Of a stretch of 5,617 nucleotides of DNA, positions 5,541 to 5,617 are shown one piece after another; position 1 is the first letter of the stretch, and each line of letters starts with the position of its first letter. The stretch comes from Syntrophobacterales bacterium (GTDB lineage: Bacteria > Desulfobacterota > Syntrophorhabdia > Syntrophorhabdales > WCHB1-27): the NCBI GenBank assembly GCA_017881765.1, contig JADGQN010000328.1, positions 1 through 5,617 on the forward strand, written 5' to 3'. The notes under the pieces were generated by a model, which worked only from the letters and a program-made list of their open reading frames with translations, made no database searches and was not told the DNA's origin. Position numbers and translations under genes: made by a program.

Positions 5541-5610
5541 GCCCCCTCACCCTCGCCCTCTCCCTCCAGGGGAGAGGGTTGTAGTATTTCCCCGCCCTTG
5601 AGGGGAGGGG
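5541..5610. repeat. Tandem REP-like G/C hairpins
   Basis: Two adjacent hairpins lie in a polypyrimidine/polypurine stretch. The first pairs CCCTCTCCC (5556-5564) with GGGAGAGGG (5570-5578), a perfect 9-bp stem with a 5-base loop. The second pairs 5590-5598 with 5602-5610, with one mismatch and one wobble. The CCCTCACCCTCGCCCTC lead-in and the palindrome resemble a class of dispersed intergenic repeats common in proteobacterial chromosomes. The element may continue beyond the window. No T-run follows either stem on the strands visible. Confidence 0.6.
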
Positions 5611-5617
5611 ATGAAGG

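Overview
The window looks like a piece of bacterial chromosome from a Gram-negative organism. The reasons are a periplasmic DegP/HtrA-type protease with two PDZ domains, a Tat-type signal peptide, and a small secreted protein resembling the surface-adhesin E family. Base composition is moderate to slightly G+C-rich. The gene mix and the intergenic repeat style would fit a deltaproteobacterium (Desulfobacterota) or relative, but this is inference and no marker gene settles it.

Left part (1-1465): a toxin-antitoxin block read on the minus strand. Behind a recognisable TATAAT box come mntA (antitoxin nucleotidyltransferase) and the overlapping hepT (HEPN toxin). They are followed 49 bp later by an HTH-DUF433 protein, the usual antitoxin partner of a PIN-like DUF5615 toxin. 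An open frame at the extreme left edge, overlapping the end of the DUF433 gene, could be the start of that partner, but it leaves the window after 12 codons.

Middle part (1352-3792): a 268-bp non-coding gap with small hairpins separates the toxin-antitoxin block from a two-gene minus-strand unit. This unit is a DegP/HtrA serine protease followed 13 bp later by an O-methyltransferase-like protein carrying a twin-arginine signal peptide. The pair is probably co-transcribed from upstream of the protease, and a five-codon minicistron links the two by stop/start overlaps. A divergent intergenic region with a stable GNRA-type hairpin lies upstream of the protease.

Right part (4009-5617): a small secreted protein on the plus strand converges on a DapA-superfamily aldolase/lyase on the minus strand. 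Between them lies a long imperfect inverted repeat with an A-run on one side and a T-run on the other, a good bidirectional terminator. The DapA-like gene has a near-perfect Shine-Dalgarno sequence and an unusual 9-nt repeated leader. The right end holds two tandem G/C-rich hairpins of the REP-like intergenic type.

I see no rRNA, tRNA, CRISPR array, transposase or phage gene. The least ordinary items are the exported methyltransferase with an altered metal site, the stacked toxin-antitoxin genes with a probable partner at the left edge, and the repeat-rich intergenic regions. Nothing here convincingly amounts to a wholly new system.
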